A stretch of DNA of 6,232 nucleotides from Silvimonas sp. JCM 19000 (GTDB lineage Bacteria; Pseudomonadota; Gammaproteobacteria; Burkholderiales; Chitinibacteraceae): positions 1 through 6,232 of the forward strand of contig BBFD01000233.1 of NCBI GenBank assembly GCA_001313065.1, written 5' to 3'. Shown here piece after piece: positions 5,795 to 6,232 of this stretch (its first letter is position 1; every line of letters starts with the position of its first letter). The notes under the pieces were generated by a model. That model was not told the DNA's origin. It worked only from the letters and a program-made list of their open reading frames with translations, and ran no database searches. Both the position numbers and the translations under genes were made by a program.

Positions 5795-6232
5795 TTACTG
5801 GCCCGCGTTCTTATAGACGCCGCGATAGTCGATCGCCTTGACGCCGAAGTCTTCCCAGGCCTTGACCTCAATGCCGTCGAAGTCACTGCCCGACGAGAAC
5901 GCATCGCGCGTCGCGGTCTGCAGGCCTTCGGCACCGTCGAGATATGCGTATTCGATGGTATCGACAGCGGCATTGCTGGCCATCAGATACCAGGCGGCGG
6001 CCGAGGCGGCATCCAGCCGAGCCTCGACAATCAGTTCCAGCGAACCCGCGAACGGGTTGAAGTCCGTTTGCTTGGCCGCCAGGTAGTTCTGGCTGATGAA
6101 TTGCTGCGCCGTAGTCTCGAGCGCGGCCGGTACCAGCAAAAAAAAGCCCGGCTGAAGGTTCAGCGGCTGTTTGCTGGACGGCTCTTGCTGCACACGCATG
6201 GCGGCGCGACCCGCACCGATGGTGGCCACGCT
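5795..6232 (-). CDS. Major capsid (head) protein, C-terminal part (Mu gpT-like or protease-capsid fusion)
   Basis: This is the C-terminal ~145 residues of a phage major head subunit; the N-terminus lies beyond position 6232. The frame is open to the edge (AGC at 6232-6230), so the GTG at 6229 is not a real start. The visible sequence has PGFFLLVPAALETTAQQF near the start and ends in WEDFGVKAIDYRGVYKNAGQ. Both resemble the C-terminal capsid fold of Mu-type major head proteins, which is also found as the capsid half of ClpP-like protease/capsid fusions in related phages. The protein would form the icosahedral shell. It is first in the visible order and is followed by a DUF2190 gene, as is usual for capsid modules. 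An A8 run at 6138-6145 is read in frame as Phe-Phe-Leu without disruption. Whether the missing N-terminus carries a protease domain cannot be seen. The stop is TAA at 5797-5795. Confidence 0.85.
   Translation of the reverse strand, partial: SVATIGAGRAAMRVQQEPSSKQPLNLQPGFFLLVPAALETTAQQFISQNYLAAKQTDFNPFAGSLELIVEARLDAASAAAWYLMASNAAVDTIEYAYLDGAEGLQTATRDAFSSGSDFDGIEVKAWEDFGVKAIDYRGVYKNAGQ

Noticed and set aside
5325..5816. Plus-strand ORF of 163 residues
   Set aside because: It overlaps DUF2190 and the capsid end antisense and has no recognisable features.
1..6232. CRISPR array, tRNA, insertion sequence or attachment site
   Set aside because: No regularly spaced repeats, cloverleaf-like segments, transposase ORFs or terminal repeats were seen; the window is dense in structural genes.

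Overview
The window is a slice of the late (structural) operon of a contractile-tailed, Mu-like prophage or phage. Apart from one small ORF, every recognisable gene lies on the minus strand, so transcription runs from high to low coordinates. The DNA is GC-rich with many codons ending in G/C. Together with the Mu/BcepMu style of the tail proteins this suggests a proteobacterial, perhaps betaproteobacterial, host; that host call is inference only.

Order in the direction of transcription: C-terminal part of the major capsid protein (6232-5795); a DUF2190 capsid-associated protein (5723-5392); a small head-tail joining protein (5392-5087); a tail terminator-like protein (5087-4483); a DUF2635 protein, the Mu gp38 position (4486-4289); the tail sheath gpL (4239-2766); the tail tube gpM (2695-2338); a gp41/gpE-type tail assembly chaperone (2338-1918); and the first ~570 codons of the tape measure protein (1712-1, cut by the window edge). 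Between chaperone and tape measure is the only gap not explained by minus-strand genes. It is filled almost exactly by a plus-strand ORF for a 63-residue two-helix membrane protein (1713-1904), whose ATG abuts the tape measure ATG in a CATATG palindrome.

How the genes work together: capsid protein and DUF2190 make the shell, the joining and terminator proteins finish the head-tail interface and tail end, sheath and tube form the contractile tail, the chaperone supports tube assembly around the tape measure, and the tape measure sets tail length. Four junctions have overlapping stop and start codons (TAATG, TGATG, ATGA, TAATG), which implies translational coupling. The three larger same-strand gaps (after capsid, before sheath, after sheath) each hold a hairpin of intrinsic-terminator type, dividing the operon into expression units.

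A striking feature is about ten single-base frame breaks across six genes. Each can be repaired by adding or removing one base, often in a short homopolymer, and the repaired proteins have convincing family-like sequence and length. The simplest reading is uncorrected indel errors in the assembly rather than prophage decay. One break, at a T8 run in the chaperone gene, sits where tail chaperones of this class are known to use programmed frameshifting, so there biology and error cannot be separated by eye. No RNA genes, insertion sequences, CRISPR arrays or attachment sites were seen.
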